Notes: a model not told the origin generated them from the letters alone. 64,000 nucleotides of DNA from Glaciecola sp. UBA983 (GCA_002292215.1 DBBN01000078.1:1-64000); one strand, 5' to 3'. Shown: positions 54,445 through 64,000, counted from the first letter of the stretch. Translations and numbers: made by a program.

Positions 54445-55692
54445 TTAGATATTAGAGGGTGTTATGGATTTTGCTGACTTACCCGCAAATTGAAATAACA
54501 TCAAACTCACCACACCAAAAAAACTAAATCCAATAATAATTGGCGTGATTGTTCCGTTTAAGTAACTATCGATAAATAGTGCAATAGGCACCGCAATAGC
54601 GGAACTAATCGCACCTATTAACGCCGCGCCTATACCGGCGACTTGTCCAAGCGGTTGCATCGCAAGTGAATTCATGTTGCCAAATAAAATTCCAACAAAA
54701 AAGAAATCAACAAATAATCCGCCAATGAACATGCCAACAGGAGGTAATCCAGAATAATATAAAGTCATTATTAATAATCCAAAGGACGTTAATATGTGTC
54801 CATGTAAGGCAATATGACACAAACGTAACATGCCAAATTTTTCGACCAATTGTGAATTAATAAAAGAGGCAACCCCAATAGAGAAAGCTAATGTCGCAAA
54901 GATATAAGGGAACCATTCACCCATATTATACATTTCTTGAAAAACGGTTTGTGAGGCGCTAATGTACGCCAAAAATCCACCAAAAATACAACCCGTCAAC
55001 ACGATATACGCCATAACTTGACGATGCGTTAAAATATACAGCGCAGACTCACGGGTTTGCGATAACGAAAAAGGCTGACGTACATCTTTAGTTAATGTTT
55101 CGGGTTGGCGCAGCATAAACCAGATGCCAGTCAAAGCACCCATCACTAAAAATCCAACTAAAATATACCACCAACCGGCAAATTGCATGATCAGCTGCCC
55201 GATAACCGGTGCCAACATAGGCACTAATACAAACACCATCATGATAAATGACATGACTTTTGCCATCTGATCACCCACATAGATATCTCTGATAATGGCC
55301 ATCGCGGAGATCCGCGGTCCTGACACGCCAAATGCCTGTACGAATCGACCAAACAGCATCATTTCCATATTCGTTGCTAGCATGCAGATTATTGTGCCAA
55401 TACTAAAAATGGCGAGCCCTAATAAGATACTAGCGCGACGACCTTTGGAATCGGCAAATGGACCAAAAAAGAGCTGACCAAATGCCATACCCACAAAGAA
55501 AATACTCACTAAAAAATGATTTTGTTGTGAGCCACTACTATTTAGTTCATCACCAATAATCGATAACGCCGGCAAAATTGCATCAATGCACAATGCCACC
55601 AACGAGGTTAGCATTGCCATCAAGGCGATAAATTCAACCATAGGTAAAGTCGGTTTTGCATGAACGGTGTAGTCGTCAGTAGGTAAAGTCAT
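54445..55692 (-). CDS. MFS multidrug transporter (Bcr/CflA-like)
   Basis: A 415-residue, 12-helix drug:H+ antiporter of the DHA1 group. Motif A is present as GPFADSKGRRASILL; motif C-like glycines occur in helix 5 (VLVPMLAPVIGQLIMQFAG). The pattern resembles Bcr/CflA, which export bicyclomycin and related compounds. Substrate unknown. Possibly cotranscribed after carbonic anhydrase and the DMT gene, which are upstream on the same strand (53 bp gap). Confidence 0.85.
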   Translation of the reverse strand: MTLPTDDYTVHAKPTLPMVEFIALMAMLTSLVALCIDAILPALSIIGDELNSSGSQQNHFLVSIFFVGMAFGQLFFGPFADSKGRRASILLGLAIFSIGTIICMLATNMEMMLFGRFVQAFGVSGPRISAMAIIRDIYVGDQMAKVMSFIMMVFVLVPMLAPVIGQLIMQFAGWWYILVGFLVMGALTGIWFMLRQPETLTKDVRQPFSLSQTRESALYILTHRQVMAYIVLTGCIFGGFLAYISASQTVFQEMYNMGEWFPYIFATLAFSIGVASFINSQLVEKFGMLRLCHIALHGHILTSFGLLIMTLYYSGLPPVGMFIGGLFVDFFFVGILFGNMNSLAMQPLGQVAGIGAALIGAISSAIAVPIALFIDSYLNGTITPIIIGFSFFGVVSLMLFQFAGKSAKSITPSNI

Positions 55693-55745
55693 AATTTTCT
55701 ATTTTGATTGAGTTTGGCCGCGCAAGGATACGCAGTTGTCTGCAC

Positions 55746-56324
55746 TTAGGCTAGGTCTTTGATCTTGCCATTACGTAAACTATAGATCCAACTGTGTACT
55801 TTTAAATCTTGCCCTCGAGCGAGTGCATCTTTGACAATCGACGACTTGGAGACATTATCAGCTTGTGTGAGAACATTGAGTTCACATAAGCGAGCAGCTT
55901 TGGCTTCACCGACCAAACCACCTAATTCATCATCGTGAAATGCAGCAATATCCTTAATATGCCCTAACCAGTTATCTATCAAGCCCAGAGGCTCATTCGT
56001 CAAAGCTGCATCAATGCCACCACAGCCATAATGACCACACACTATCACATGTTTTACCTTAAGCACGTCCACCGCATATTGTAATACCGACAAGCAGTTA
56101 AAATCAGTATGCACCACTAAATTAGCCACATTGCGATGAACAAAAATATCACCGGGCAATAAATCTACAATTTGATTGGCTGGGACGCGTGAATCAGAAC
56201 ACCCAATCCATAAATAAATAGGCGATTGCTGTTGGGATAAGGTATCAAAAAACTCAGGATCACGCGCCATCGTCTCATCGGCCCATTTGATATTGTTATC
56301 CAGTAAACGTTTTATCTCTGGCAT
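55746..56324 (-). CDS. can: Beta-carbonic anhydrase Can
   Basis: A 192-residue beta-class carbonic anhydrase supplying bicarbonate from CO2. With the ATG at 56324, the zinc ligands fall at C42, D44, H98 and C101 (IGCSDSRVP; CGHYGCGG), the same numbers as in E. coli Can, and AAGGAA lies 6 bases upstream. An ATG two codons earlier is too close to that ribosome binding site. The C-terminus is shorter than E. coli Can (220 residues) but the catalytic core is complete. Confidence 0.93.
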   Translation of the reverse strand: MPEIKRLLDNNIKWADETMARDPEFFDTLSQQQSPIYLWIGCSDSRVPANQIVDLLPGDIFVHRNVANLVVHTDFNCLSVLQYAVDVLKVKHVIVCGHYGCGGIDAALTNEPLGLIDNWLGHIKDIAAFHDDELGGLVGEAKAARLCELNVLTQADNVSKSSIVKDALARGQDLKVHSWIYSLRNGKIKDLA

Positions 56325-56345
56325 TGTCATTTCCTTTTATTATTT

Positions 56346-57248
56346 TTATTTAGTAGCAAATATTGGACTAATGCGCTGCAACGGCAGTTTGCCCATCGCG
56401 CACGCATTACCCAATAAAATCAACAATACCCCAACCGCAGATAGCATTGACCATTGATAATCTTCAAATATCGTAGATACGATAAGTGCAACAAGCGGAT
56501 AAATTAGCACCACATACGCCGCCCGATCAGACCCCATTTGTTGGACTAATTTCATGTAACAACCAAACGCAATGACTGAGCCAAAGACGGCTAAATAACA
56601 TAACGCGATATAAAATGAAGGAGCAGAAGGTAAGACTAGCGGAGTTTGCGTTACGAGCAAGCCCAGTCCGATTAATCCGCTACCGTATAGCATAGTATAA
56701 AAGTTAAAACTGACCACAGGTACTGTTTCGAGGGTCTTTTCGGATACAATATTGCCGACTGATGCACTGGTAAACGAACCTAACGCAAACAAGATCCCAA
56801 GCATGACATAGCTTTGTTGTTCCATGCCTTTGAGCTCTGGAACAAAAATCGCTGCAATGCCAACAAAGCCTAAAGTTGCGCCAACCAGGACATCAAAGCG
56901 AATCGGCTTACCAAGCAAGACACGCCGTAAAACCACATTAAAATACACGACACTAGAACTCATCAATGCCAATAAAGCACTGACGATGTGCTGCTGTGCC
57001 GCATACAAAAATGTATAATCCAAAGCATATAAAAACAAACCACCAGCAAGAAATGCCCGATGGATACGCCATGAAAATTTTAGTGGATAGCCTTTAAATA
57101 GGACAATCAAACCTAAACATACGGCAGCGATAAAAAAGCGAATGCCAACAGAATAGGTCGGATTAATAACATCCAGTTGAAAGTTGATAGCAAACCACGT
57201 CGTTCCCCAGATCAGGGTGCATAGGACAAAATAAACAGCATTAGGCAT
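56346..57248 (-). CDS. EamA/DMT family transporter
   Basis: A 300-residue, ten-helix protein with two EamA repeats (VYFVLCTLIWGTTWFAINF and the second half from YVMLGILFALGSFTSASVG), a drug/metabolite transporter. The Met at 57248 (MPNAVYF) is used; the longer frame runs into proA. It overlaps the proA stop by a few bases, so it may be cotranscribed with proBA. Substrate not predictable; export of an amino acid or metabolite is possible. Confidence 0.85.
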   Translation of the reverse strand: MPNAVYFVLCTLIWGTTWFAINFQLDVINPTYSVGIRFFIAAVCLGLIVLFKGYPLKFSWRIHRAFLAGGLFLYALDYTFLYAAQQHIVSALLALMSSSVVYFNVVLRRVLLGKPIRFDVLVGATLGFVGIAAIFVPELKGMEQQSYVMLGILFALGSFTSASVGNIVSEKTLETVPVVSFNFYTMLYGSGLIGLGLLVTQTPLVLPSAPSFYIALCYLAVFGSVIAFGCYMKLVQQMGSDRAAYVVLIYPLVALIVSTIFEDYQWSMLSAVGVLLILLGNACAMGKLPLQRISPIFATK

Positions 57249-57249
57249 C

Positions 57250-58509
57250 TTAAGTTCTGATCTGCCCGTCACCGAACACAACAAATTTTTGCGTGGTTAA
57301 CGACTGTGCTCCCATAGGCCCATAAGCATGCAGTTTAGATGTTGAAATGCCAATCTCCGCGCCTAATCCTAATTCACCGCCATCAGAAAAACGAGATGAT
57401 GCATTGACCATAACCACCGCAGAATTAATCTGTTGCAAAAAAGCTTGTTGATGGGCTTTGTCTTCAGAAACGATTACCTCAGTATGCCCTGAATTATACG
57501 CTTGAATATGTGCCACGCCAGCATCAAAATTATCAACTACGCGCACAGCTATTTCCATCGCTAAGTATTCTGCTGCCCAATCGGCATCTGTAGCAAGTTG
57601 CACATCAGGTAAATCAGCAAAATACGGTAAGCTTTCGGGACACGCATGAACCTTAACTTGGTGCTGTGCAAACATCAAGGCAATGCGCGGTAACAATGTT
57701 GCCGCAACTGCATGGTGAATCAACACGGTTTCTAATGAGTTACACACACTCGTGCGCTGAGTTTTGCCATTTTCTAAAATCGCGATAGCTTTATCAGCAT
57801 CCGCAAATTCATCGATGTACAGATGACACACCCCTTTAAAGTGTTGGATGACTGGGATTTGGCTATGCGTTGATACAAAACGGATCAAGCCTTCGCCACC
57901 ACGAGGAATGATTAAATCAATGGATTCATGCAACGTTAGCATCGTGTTCATAATCGCACGATCAGGATCAGGTATCACCGTCACCGCAGCACGATCAATC
58001 CCATTTGCATCGAACACTTCGTGCAGACATTGTGCTAACGCCATGTTGGAATGTAAGGCTTCTTTGCCGCCACGCAAAATAACCGCATTGCCCGCTTTAA
58101 AGCACAACGCCGCAGCATCGATGGTCACATTCGGTCGGGATTCATAAATCATCCCGATAACACCCAAAGGAATACGCATTTGCCCGACTTGTATGCCACT
58201 TGGCATGGTTTGCAATTCACTGATCGCACCCACGACTTCAGGCTGAGCCGCAATTTGCTCCACCGCAACCGCAATCGCTTCGATACGATCAGCATCGAGC
58301 ATTAAACGATCTTGCATCGCTGCATCCATATTTTCGGCCTGTGCATTTGCTAAATCTTGTGCATTAGCTATCATAATCGTTGTTGTATTGTTGCGAAGCG
58401 AAGTCGCAATATCACGTAATATCCTATTTTTTTTGTCCGCTGATAAGTTAGCCGTAATTACAGCGGCTTTTTTTGCTTGTTGCGCGGCAGTCGTAATACA
58501 AAAAGTCAT
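57250..58509 (-). CDS. proA: Gamma-glutamyl phosphate reductase ProA
   Basis: A 419-residue aldehyde-dehydrogenase-fold enzyme, the second step of proline synthesis, making glutamate 5-semialdehyde. The catalytic Cys is in KTQRTSVCNSLETVL and the substrate region in GMIYESRPNVT. Length is standard. It starts 12 bp after proB, in the usual proBA operon. Confidence 0.95.
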   Translation of the reverse strand: MTFCITTAAQQAKKAAVITANLSADKKNRILRDIATSLRNNTTTIMIANAQDLANAQAENMDAAMQDRLMLDADRIEAIAVAVEQIAAQPEVVGAISELQTMPSGIQVGQMRIPLGVIGMIYESRPNVTIDAAALCFKAGNAVILRGGKEALHSNMALAQCLHEVFDANGIDRAAVTVIPDPDRAIMNTMLTLHESIDLIIPRGGEGLIRFVSTHSQIPVIQHFKGVCHLYIDEFADADKAIAILENGKTQRTSVCNSLETVLIHHAVAATLLPRIALMFAQHQVKVHACPESLPYFADLPDVQLATDADWAAEYLAMEIAVRVVDNFDAGVAHIQAYNSGHTEVIVSEDKAHQQAFLQQINSAVVMVNASSRFSDGGELGLGAEIGISTSKLHAYGPMGAQSLTTQKFVVFGDGQIRT

Positions 58510-58521
58510 GTTATTTCTCTT

Positions 58522-59625
58522 TTATAAAATAATTAAATTATCGCGATGGATCACTACATTTGCAGGTGTATACCCTAATATGCGCTCAATTTGGTCGCTA
58601 TGATGCCCTTTAATATGTTGCATTTCTTGACTGGAAAACAAGGCAATGCCTTTGCCTATATGCAGATTATCATGCATCACGTCAACGGCATCGCCTGGTT
58701 GAAAATCGCCAGAGACACTAACCAACCCGCGCGGTAATAATGATGCACCTTGATTCACCAGTGCGTGCGCGGCTCCCGAATCAATATGAACACGTCCTTT
58801 ACTTTTTAAGGTATGCTTAAGCCACTCTGAACGTGCAGTGTTACTGGTATCTTGCGCTGTGAATAACGTCCCTTTACAGCGCCCTTCAGCTAAAAACGAA
58901 AACACCTCAGGATCTTTGCCATTGACGATCAATGTCTGGATCCCAGAAGCGGTGCAGCGTTGCGCTGCTTGGATCTTGGTTTGCATACCGCCAGTTCCGA
59001 CACTACTGCCGGCGCCACCGGCCATGGCTTCAATGTCAGGGGTGATACGTTCAACTCTATCAATCAGCTTGGCTTGTGGGTTTTTTCGAGGATCGGCATC
59101 AAACAAACCGTCAATATCGGAGCAAATAATGCAGGTATCGGCTTGCGCCACTAACGCCGTATACGCGGCTAAATTATCATTATCTCCGACCTTAAGTTCG
59201 TTAATGGCAACCGTATCATTTTCATTCACAATTGGGATGGCATGATGACGGAGCAACTCGCGCAATGTATTTTGGATATTAACGTAACGCTGGCGATCAT
59301 GCAGATCATCCATCGTTAGTAATATTTGAGCACAAGGCTGATCAAAAAAACGCGCCCAGTTTTGCATCATTTGCGTTTGCCCAATTGCAGCCATAGCTTG
59401 TTTTTCTGCAATTGATGGCGGGTGATTCAATGGCATCGAGCTTCGCCCAGCCGCGACGCTGCCCGAAGAAACAATTATGATTTCTTTGCCTTGGGTTAAC
59501 GCAGTGGTAATAAATTTAGCAATCGCTAACAAATACTGAGCAGAGCAACCCGCATTCGCGCCACCTGGAGCAATCAACGAACTACCTACTTTTAAAACGG
59601 CACGTTGCCATGAGAATACTTGCAT
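58522..59625 (-). CDS. proB: Glutamate 5-kinase ProB
   Basis: A 367-residue kinase, the first committed step of proline synthesis and its feedback point. The amino-acid-kinase domain has VLKVGSSLI at the start, IVSSGSVAAG, NENDTVA and GTGGMQTKIQAA; the C-terminal ~95 residues are a PUA domain (GRVHIDSGAAHAL). The Met at 59625 gives exactly the E. coli length. First gene of proBA. Confidence 0.95.
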   Translation of the reverse strand: MQVFSWQRAVLKVGSSLIAPGGANAGCSAQYLLAIAKFITTALTQGKEIIIVSSGSVAAGRSSMPLNHPPSIAEKQAMAAIGQTQMMQNWARFFDQPCAQILLTMDDLHDRQRYVNIQNTLRELLRHHAIPIVNENDTVAINELKVGDNDNLAAYTALVAQADTCIICSDIDGLFDADPRKNPQAKLIDRVERITPDIEAMAGGAGSSVGTGGMQTKIQAAQRCTASGIQTLIVNGKDPEVFSFLAEGRCKGTLFTAQDTSNTARSEWLKHTLKSKGRVHIDSGAAHALVNQGASLLPRGLVSVSGDFQPGDAVDVMHDNLHIGKGIALFSSQEMQHIKGHHSDQIERILGYTPANVVIHRDNLIIL

Positions 59626-59812
59626 AATTTTCTTCAGAAAAGGGTTAATAATCATAAAATTAGATAGTGTAAGAATACGGTATTTACAACAATAAACAAC
59701 CTAGACCACCCGCTATATTAGGCTATTTTCATTCCTTTTTTCCCCTTTTTAAAAAATTAGAGTATGATATATGCCTTAAAATTATATCAACCTTACAAAT
59801 AGGAATCATTAA

Positions 59813-62287
59813 ATGCGTCGTATCTTACTTGCATTATGTGCACTTACGTTACTCCCAATAAGTACTCTTCATGCTGATGCTATCAAGCAAACTAAAGGCA
59901 ATTTTGAAGATAAATTCCGTCAACTTGATGAAGTATTGCCTACACCTAACGTCTATCGTAATGCTGCCGGTGAACCAGGCCATCAATATTGGCAACAGCA
60001 AGTCGACTATACGATTGCCGCACGCTTAATTGAAGATCAGCGTCGTCTAGAAGCGACTCAAGACATCACGTATTACAACAACTCTCCAGATACGTTGAAG
60101 TACTTGTGGGTGCAGCTTGACCAAAACAAATTTAAAGATGATTCTATGTCAGCGCTTACCACCACATTTGGTGGGATTGGCAACCGTGGCCCAGGCACCA
60201 AAAGCATTTCCGATGACGAACCTGCACAGATTTCTTTAAGTGCGCTACGTCGTCAGCAGTTTGTCGATGATACCGAGCTGGGTTATACCATTAGCCGAGT
60301 GGTTGATGGTTTAGGCAATGCATTAAGCTATACGACCGTCGGTACACTTATGCGTGTCGATTTACTGACTCCGCTTAAATCGGGTGAGCGTACTCGCTTT
60401 ACTATGGATTTTGCCTTTAACATTGTTGAAGAAGATGCCGTATCAGCTCGTGCAGGTTATGAGCACTTTCCTGATGATGCGCGTGAAGGCGGCAATGATA
60501 TTTTCTTATTGGCACAATGGTTCCCGCGTTTAGCAGCCTATACTGACTATGAAGCTTGGACCAATAAAGAGTTTATTGGTCGTGGTGAGTTTACCTTAGA
60601 ATTTGGTAACTACGATGTGTCATTGACGGTTCCTGCGGATCACATTGTTTCTGCTACTGGTGTACTACAAAACCCGAAAGATGTCTTAACGGAAGAACAA
60701 CAACGTCGTTTAGATCAAGCAAAGACAGCTGAACGTACCGTTTTTGTTGTGACCGAAGAAGAAGCGCTAGAAAACGAAAAAGCTGGTACTTCAGACAGCA
60801 AAACATGGCGCTTTACGGCTAAAAACGTGCGTGATTTCGCATGGGCATCCTCTCGTAAATTTATGTGGGATGCACGCGGTTATCAGCAAGGTGGCGATGT
60901 CATGCCAGTAGTTATGGCGATGTCATTTTTCCCGAAAGAAGGTGGCGATTTATGGAAAAAATATTCCACTGAATCGATTATCCACACAATGGATGTGTAC
61001 ACTCGTTTCTCGTTTGATTATCCGTATCCCGTAGCGCAATCAGTCAATGGACCGGTTGGCGGAATGGAATACCCAATGATCACGTTTAACGGCCCACGTA
61101 CTGAGTTACAAGATGATGGGTCACGCACGTATTCTCAAGCTGAAAAACGTTTCCTAATTGGCGTTGTTATCCACGAAGTCGGTCATATTTACTTCCCAAT
61201 GATCGTCAACTCTGACGAGCGTCAGTGGACCTGGATGGATGAAGGATTAAACAGCTTTTTAGATGGTGTTGCAGGCCGTGAATGGGATCCTACTATCCCT
61301 TGGGGTGTTGAGCCGCGTGATATTACCGGTTACATGAAATCCAGCGTGCAAGTGCCAATCATGACGCAGTCTGATTCAGTCTTACGTTTAGGTCCTAATG
61401 CCTATACTAAGCCTGCTGCTGCATTAAATATTTTACGTGAAACAATTTTAGGTCGTGAACTGTTTGATTTTGCTTTTAAAGAATACGCACAGCGTTGGAT
61501 GTATAAACGCCCTACTCCGTCGGATTTTTTCCGTACGATGGAAGAAGCGTCAGGTGTTGATCTTGATTGGTTCTGGCGTGGTTGGTTCTACACGACGGAT
61601 CATGTCGATATCTCGGTTGACCGCGTATATCAATTACGTTTAGATACGCAAGATCCAGATATTGATTTTGCACGCGAGCGTCAAGAAGAGCTCGATAAGC
61701 CAAAATCGTTAACGGATGAACGCAATAAGTCTGAAGGTAAAGAGTTATGGGTTGATCGTTTTTCTGACATCAATGATTTCTATGACGAAAACGACCGCTT
61801 TACGGTGACGAACAAAGAACGTAACTCGTACAAAAAATTCTTAAAAGATCTTAAACCTTGGGAGCGTAAAGCCCTTGAGCGTGCGGTAGCTGAAGATAAA
61901 AATTACTACGTGATGGATTTTTCTAACCACGGTGGCTTAGTCATGCCAATCATTTTGGAAATGACGTTTACTGATGGCAGCACGGATATGATGCGTATCC
62001 CTGCAGAGATCTGGCGTCGTACTCCTAAAGCGGTGAGCAAACTGATTATTACTGACAAAGAGTTAGCGTCGGTAACGGTTGATCCGCGTTGGGAAACGGC
62101 TGATGTTGATACTCAAAATAACCATTATCCGCGCCAAATCATCAAGTCGCGTATCGAGTCATATAAATCAAAACCACGCAGTGGCAAGGTTTATCGTGAC
62201 ATCATGCATGACAGCACTACGGAATTAAAAACCGAAGATGATGATGCGACTGAAGACGAAGGTTCATCTGATGACAATGAAGGTTAG
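59813..62287 (+). CDS. Secreted M1 family metallopeptidase
   Basis: An 824-residue exported aminopeptidase-like enzyme. It has a signal peptide (LALCALTLLPISTLHA), the zinc site HEVGH at 454-458 followed by the third ligand E477 (HExxH-x18-E), and VGGMEYPMITF as the GxMEN-type substrate motif. The N-terminal ~300 residues are the beta-domain; the C-terminal ~200, ending in an acidic tail, are specific to this subgroup. It begins a unit with a DUF6702 protein and a small membrane protein. Confidence 0.9.
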   Translation: MRRILLALCALTLLPISTLHADAIKQTKGNFEDKFRQLDEVLPTPNVYRNAAGEPGHQYWQQQVDYTIAARLIEDQRRLEATQDITYYNNSPDTLKYLWVQLDQNKFKDDSMSALTTTFGGIGNRGPGTKSISDDEPAQISLSALRRQQFVDDTELGYTISRVVDGLGNALSYTTVGTLMRVDLLTPLKSGERTRFTMDFAFNIVEEDAVSARAGYEHFPDDAREGGNDIFLLAQWFPRLAAYTDYEAWTNKEFIGRGEFTLEFGNYDVSLTVPADHIVSATGVLQNPKDVLTEEQQRRLDQAKTAERTVFVVTEEEALENEKAGTSDSKTWRFTAKNVRDFAWASSRKFMWDARGYQQGGDVMPVVMAMSFFPKEGGDLWKKYSTESIIHTMDVYTRFSFDYPYPVAQSVNGPVGGMEYPMITFNGPRTELQDDGSRTYSQAEKRFLIGVVIHEVGHIYFPMIVNSDERQWTWMDEGLNSFLDGVAGREWDPTIPWGVEPRDITGYMKSSVQVPIMTQSDSVLRLGPNAYTKPAAALNILRETILGRELFDFAFKEYAQRWMYKRPTPSDFFRTMEEASGVDLDWFWRGWFYTTDHVDISVDRVYQLRLDTQDPDIDFARERQEELDKPKSLTDERNKSEGKELWVDRFSDINDFYDENDRFTVTNKERNSYKKFLKDLKPWERKALERAVAEDKNYYVMDFSNHGGLVMPIILEMTFTDGSTDMMRIPAEIWRRTPKAVSKLIITDKELASVTVDPRWETADVDTQNNHYPRQIIKSRIESYKSKPRSGKVYRDIMHDSTTELKTEDDDATEDEGSSDDNEG

Positions 62288-62293
62288 TCTATA

Positions 62294-62812
62294 ATGAATA
62301 TACGAACGACATTATTGCTATGTCTGCTCGTAATGCTTAGTATGCCGGTGTGTAGTGTGTCTGCACACCAGCAAAAATCAGGCTTAACGACTGTACTATT
62401 TAATCCTCACACCAATAATATTGAAGTGATGCATCGTGTTTATATGCACGATGCAGAACACGCTGTAAAAACCTTATTTGATAAAACGGCCGATATTATC
62501 AAAAGTGCAGAGACTCAAGCCCAATTCGCGGAGTATGTCGCTCAGCGTTTTGCATTATATGATGAATTAGATCAAGCGTTTGCGTTGGATCTAGTCGGTT
62601 TTGAAGTGGAAGGTCAACATTTTTGGATTTACCAAGAAACAGCAACACCTCCGAATATAGGTAAAATTAGTGTGCGCCATGATGTGTTACGCGATATTTG
62701 GCCAGAACAAAATAACTTAATTAACTTTGAAGGCAAAGGACAAGTGCAATCGCTTGAATTTGCTGATAATGTGGAATTATTGAGTGTGGAGTTTGCACCT
62801 CACGCGCACTAA
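62294..62812 (+). CDS. DUF6702 family protein
   Basis: A 172-residue exported protein with a signal peptide (LLLCLLVMLSMPVCSVSA) and a core starting TVLFNPHTNNIEVMHRVYMHDAEHA. I recognise it as DUF6702, a family without known function that commonly follows M1 peptidase genes of this subgroup. It starts 6 bp after the peptidase, so the two are cotranscribed and may act together in the periplasm. Confidence 0.78.
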   Translation: MNIRTTLLLCLLVMLSMPVCSVSAHQQKSGLTTVLFNPHTNNIEVMHRVYMHDAEHAVKTLFDKTADIIKSAETQAQFAEYVAQRFALYDELDQAFALDLVGFEVEGQHFWIYQETATPPNIGKISVRHDVLRDIWPEQNNLINFEGKGQVQSLEFADNVELLSVEFAPHAH

Positions 62813-62850
62813 TTTATCGCATTTTAACGTATTAAGGGAAGCAGTCCGCC

Positions 62851-63201
62851 ATGGTCAAGAAAGTAAGTGATAGAAAATTAAAACAACAAGCGAAAGCCGA
62901 GTCAGAACAAGCGGTTGAGCAAGATGTGTCAGCTGAGATTGATGCCAAATTTAAAAAGAAAAATCCTATTTGGATGCCACTTACCTTTGCTATGGCGATT
63001 ACGATTTTGTCTGCTATGTTTTATTCTGATCTCGGCACCGCGTCTTTAATTGGTGCTATGATTGGTTGCGGATTGTTCGGTGGCGCTGTTGCCAAGTACC
63101 TTGGCAAAGATGGATTTATTGGTTTTGGTATTGGTAGCGCATTTGGTGTGATTGCTAATATTGCAATGTCTTATATTAAGGTTATTTTACACTATACATA
63201 A
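62851..63201 (+). CDS. Small predicted membrane protein
   Basis: A 116-residue protein with a charged, coil-like N-terminus (residues 1-~40, rich in Lys, Glu and Gln) and two or three hydrophobic segments (WMPLTFAMAITILSAMFY, ASLIGAMIGCGLFGGAVAKYL, FIGFGIGSAFGVIANIAMSYI). Family not recognised. It follows the DUF6702 gene after 38 bp, with AAGGGAAG upstream of the ATG, and probably belongs to the same operon. Confidence 0.65.
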   Translation: MVKKVSDRKLKQQAKAESEQAVEQDVSAEIDAKFKKKNPIWMPLTFAMAITILSAMFYSDLGTASLIGAMIGCGLFGGAVAKYLGKDGFIGFGIGSAFGVIANIAMSYIKVILHYT

Positions 63202-63212
63202 TAGCCCACTAT

Positions 63213-64000
63213 CTAATCGGGCTTGATATATTTTACGGAAGTAAAGTCATCGAGTCCGACACTCCCTCCTTCTCTACCAAATCCAGATTGCTTAATCCCA
63301 CCAAAGGGAGCGGCTGGATTAGATATAATCGCACTATTTAAGCCTATCATGCCATAATGACAGCGCCTTTTGCATTCGTTCAACGTCTCGCGGTTTTGAC
63401 TAAATACATACGCAGCTAAACCCGCTTGAGTATCATTCGCTAACTGGATCATCTCGTCTATATCCCCCGCTACCGTAATGATCGGATACAGCGGACCAAA
63501 GATCTCATTACACACTAGATCATCATCATGTTGTACATGAGTCAAAATCGTATGTGGATAAAAAGCACTTCCCGCAACATGCATACCACCAGACACTACA
63601 TCCGCACCTTGTGCGATAGCTTGCTCCACCATACCGTGTATTTTAGTTGCCGCATCAAGGTGAATCATGTGTCCCACATCCGTGGTCTGCTCTAACGGAT
63701 CCCCGACACGCAATTGTTGCACGGCAACATGCAATGCTTTGGTAAACTTCTCTGCAACCTCTTGTGCAACATAGATTCGATTTATGGCGACACAGGTTTG
63801 TCCACTGACACGTTGTTTGTTTAGCACGCAATGTTTAGCTGCCAGCTCGACATCAGCGTCGGCCATGACTAATAGAGGAGCATTCCCGCCGAGCTCCATT
63901 GAGACTCGTTTAAGGGATGCTGCACATTGTACATTCAACAATTTGCCAACTCGCGTTGATCCGGTAAAGGTAAATTTAGCAATGCGCGGGTCAGTGGTCA
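63213..64000 (-). CDS. gabD: Aldehyde dehydrogenase, probably succinate-semialdehyde dehydrogenase (5' end missing)
   Basis: The frame is open to the window edge, so the N-terminal part is missing. Visible motifs are FTGSTRVGK near the edge, the catalytic Glu in SMELGGNAPL, the nucleophile Cys in SGQTCVAINRIYV, and EIFGPLYPI; the end GFGREGGSVGLDDFTSVKYI is typical of the SSDH/GabD group (class III-type tail SVK-x-I). It oxidises an aldehyde with NAD(P)+. Substrate assignment is by family likeness only. Confidence 0.82.
   Translation of the reverse strand, partial: TTDPRIAKFTFTGSTRVGKLLNVQCAASLKRVSMELGGNAPLLVMADADVELAAKHCVLNKQRVSGQTCVAINRIYVAQEVAEKFTKALHVAVQQLRVGDPLEQTTDVGHMIHLDAATKIHGMVEQAIAQGADVVSGGMHVAGSAFYPHTILTHVQHDDDLVCNEIFGPLYPIITVAGDIDEMIQLANDTQAGLAAYVFSQNRETLNECKRRCHYGMIGLNSAIISNPAAPFGGIKQSGFGREGGSVGLDDFTSVKYIKPD

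Noticed and set aside
1-64000. CRISPR arrays, tRNA or rRNA genes, prophage or transposase genes
   Set aside because: No regularly spaced repeats, no tRNA-like or rRNA-like stretches and no matching proteins were seen on reading the window.

Overview
The window is chromosomal DNA from a gammaproteobacterium, most likely an Alteromonadales member close to Shewanella. The evidence is gene order: gsp cluster followed by yrfG, nudE and cysQ; yheU-yheT-TIGR02444-yheS-yheV; slyX-WD40-fkpA; greB and tex; bioH-comF-nfuA; an aa3-type cytochrome oxidase cluster running into lexA and plsB; and the ilv, proBA and yifB genes. Base composition is moderately AT-rich. I see no rRNA, tRNA, CRISPR array, prophage or insertion sequence, and no sign of a plasmid backbone.

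Layout. 1-4131: end of a type II secretion operon (gspJ partial, K, L, M, N). 4264-13275: a response-regulator diguanylate cyclase, nucleotide housekeeping (yrfG, nudE, cysQ), the yheUTS block, yheV, a TIGR02647 gene, slyX and a WD40 lipoprotein. 13349-14107: fkpA, closed by a strong terminator. 14372-16880: a bufferin-type RiPP operon, with a precursor (DUF2282/BufA1), an MNIO/DUF692 enzyme (BufB), a DUF2063 partner (BufC) and a DoxX membrane protein. 16926-19106: a GNAT acetyltransferase and a lipid A phosphoethanolamine transferase whose upstream region carries a PmrA-like box. 19308-24503: greB and tex, normally neighbours, here separated by a RelB/RelE-type toxin-antitoxin pair and an orphan sugar porter. 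24563-33220: bioH, comF, a large secreted M14 peptidase, nfuA behind an IscR-like site, a MATE pump, a polysaccharide deacetylase and SCO. 33263-41141: heme A synthesis, SURF1, Cox11 and cytochrome c oxidase subunits III, I and II. 41504-44695: lexA and plsB divergent around two SOS boxes. 44692-53547: branched-chain amino acid genes ilvEDA, yifB, ilvY and ilvC. 54077-64000: an unrecognised 113-residue gene behind a structured leader, an MFS pump, carbonic anhydrase, a DMT exporter, proA, proB, an M1 peptidase unit and the end of an aldehyde dehydrogenase.

How the genes work together. The region 32534-41141 is almost a full kit for one respiratory oxidase: subunits, copper delivery (SCO, Cox11), heme O/A synthesis (CyoE, CtaA) and assembly (SURF1). 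The ilv genes form one pathway split between an ilvEDA operon and an ilvY-controlled ilvC. The most unusual block is the bufferin operon, a recently recognised class of modified, exported, copper-binding peptides. Its precursor here carries an extra Lys/Met/His-rich tail, and this is my best candidate for under-described biology in the window.
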